From Dryas octopetala (taxonomy: Eukaryota; Streptophyta; Magnoliopsida; Rosales; Rosaceae), in assembly GCA_963921425.1 (NCBI GenBank), contig OY992832.1, forward strand, positions 10,224,749 through 10,288,748: a stretch of DNA of 64,000 bases, in the 5' to 3' direction. Shown one piece after another: positions 62,605 through 64,000 of the stretch. Every line of letters begins with the position of its first letter. The stretch's first letter is position 1. A program made the translations under genes and the position numbers. The notes below the pieces were generated by a model. The model was not told the DNA's origin and made no database searches. It worked only from the letters and a program-made list of their open reading frames with translations.

Positions 62605-64000
62605 ATGGATACCAATAACTGGAGGCCTCCTCAAGTTGGCGAACCCCCCTCTATGGAAGGCGATTGGAGGAGTCAATTGCAGTCAGATTCACGGCAAAGA
62701 ATTGTCAATAAGATGTAAGTGAATCTTAAAAAACAAACAATTTCGTGGATTGATTTATTCATCCTGAATTTACTTTTGTTGTGAAGAACCGACCTCCATG
62801 CCTTGATGGTCAATAACTTGTTAAATATATTGCTTGTACAGAATGGACACATTGAAGAGGCATCTTCCCTTCTCTGGTCAAGAGGGATTACAGGAACTCA
62901 AGAAAATTGCTGTAAGGTTTGAGGAAAAGATTTATACTGCTGCCACAAGCCAGGTACCTCCATAACCCTTGGGGTCCTAATTTTTCATGGTACATGTAAG
63001 CCTACTTAGATATGTACCTTTATGTTACATATGTAATTACTTACACAATATTGTCTGTGTTTCAACTTTCTTTGTATTGTGGCTAGAAATGTGTTCTAAG
63101 TTTTGTGTGGATCTCTGTTTCCAGTCAGATTATCTACGGAAAATTTCTCTGAAGATGCTCACCATGGAGACTAAGTCTCAAAACACAATAGCCAATTCTA
63201 CAATGGTGAATTTACCATCCAATTCTACAATGGCCACTTTACCATCCAACTCCGCTGGTAATAGCAGCAGGCCCCCTGATCCAGGTAATAACATATATGA
63301 GCATTGTGCTCCTGTTTCATGCATCTATACAAATTTCAGTTACACTTATAACTACCCCTTCCCTCTCCCTGCATGCATTCCTTTTGAAATGGAGAAAAGG
63401 TTGCATTTATATTTTATATTAGGTTTCTTCTTAATGCCTGAAATGTTCTATGGTTTCCTTATTCTCACATCTCTTATCTGAAATGATTCAATGTTGATAC
63501 CTATATTGGTTGGTACAGTGAAAGTTCGAGACTGGAGTTGGTTTACTATATTTTTTAAAATTTATTTTTTCAGGCAAGGGATCAGATTATTAAGAATATG
63601 AGGAACATAAAGGGCATTTATTGTGTTTTTGTCTTCACACTTGTTTATGTACTTGGAAATCTTTGGCTGACCATAACTTGCTATAGTATTTTTTATTTTA
63701 TTTTTATAGGAAACATAAGTAACTTGCTTTAGGTTTAAGCCAGTAAATTGCTTTGTTGTTTCACTCATTATTAGCACTACTTTTTCTCATTTGGTTTTTA
63801 TTCTTTCCGATTTTGCTTGTGTAGGGTCTTTTGGTATGCAACCCCAGGTCCCCAATCAAGGACAATCACTCTCTATGCCTTTGTCAGGTAATCAATCTCA
63901 AGCACGCCAACAACTCTTATCACAGAACAACATTCCGCCTGCTGGAGTTCAAAGTTCCGCCAGCTTATCATCTGCTCTACCTTCTGCTTCCGGTTTAACC
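62605..64000 (+). CDS. MED15A: Mediator subunit 15 (MED15a), 5' part with KIX domain
   Basis: Start of the large Mediator tail subunit that links activators to RNA polymerase II; cut by the window end. Exons 62605-62714, 62842-62953, 63125-63284 and 63825 onward stay in frame to the last base. The protein begins MDTNNWRPPQVGEPPSMEGD and then shows the KIX domain: DWRSQLQSDSRQRIVNKIMD, LKRHLPFSGQEGLQELKKIA, FEEKIYTAATSQSDYLRKIS and LKMLTMETKSQN, followed by Asn/Ser/Pro- and Gln-rich sequence, as in plant MED15. The KIX domain binds transcription-factor activation domains. A 5' UTR intron (62220-62583) precedes the start codon. A partial duplicate of exons 2-3 lies at 56455-57123. Confidence 0.95.

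Overview
This is a plant nuclear window, from a woody eudicot. Evidence: GT-AG introns throughout, AT-rich introns and flanks, plant-only families (DUF868, CBL, KIN-14, RGI-type LRR kinase, YELLOW LEAF 1-like) and many short DNA transposons. My best guess is Rosaceae, probably Prunus; this rests on overall gene and repeat character and is not proven. About fourteen protein genes can be modelled, mostly to exact splice sites, plus one truncated gene copy and a transposon-rich right end.

Left part (1-9 kb): the 3' two thirds of a KIN-14 kinesin (+) with a textbook U12-type AT-AC intron; a single-exon DUF868 gene (+); and a six-exon plant RecX gene (+) that carries an in-frame TAG in its last exon.

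Middle (9-33 kb): an LRR receptor kinase (-), SFT2 (-), a thylakoid-lumen type FKBP (-), cytosolic HSP90 (+) and CBL2/3 (-). From memory, this neighbourhood combines what Arabidopsis keeps split between At4g26540-26570 and At5g55990-56040, so it looks like a well preserved ancestral block. Between these genes lie AT-rich flanks and a 5.5 kb gene-free stretch with a 71 bp (AG)n tract.

Right-centre (34-53 kb): a two-WW-domain, proline-rich FNBP4-like protein (+), a small glycine-rich plastid protein of the YELLOW LEAF 1 type (-), a short serine-rich-like protein (-), farnesyl diphosphate synthase with 12 coding exons (-), and a membrane RING-H2 ubiquitin ligase (-).

Right end (53-64 kb): the start of Mediator subunit MED15 (KIX domain, +) enters at 62.6 kb. 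A truncated second copy of its exons 2-3 lies 6.3 kb upstream. Between them is a nest of non-autonomous DNA transposons with clear terminal inverted repeats and target-site duplications: a 742 bp hAT, a 546 bp Mutator-like element, a 218 bp Tourist-like MITE and a 2,055 bp hAT. The last seems to have captured the promoter and first exon of a host gene, and a second 1,178 bp hAT is nested inside it. The most unusual small-scale signal is a set of three micro-insertions of the form TTGRCC + poly(A), each flanked by 14-18 bp perfect direct repeats. They look like target-primed retroposition events that delivered almost nothing but the tail.

The genes are unrelated housekeeping, signalling and metabolic genes; no operon-like logic is expected or seen.
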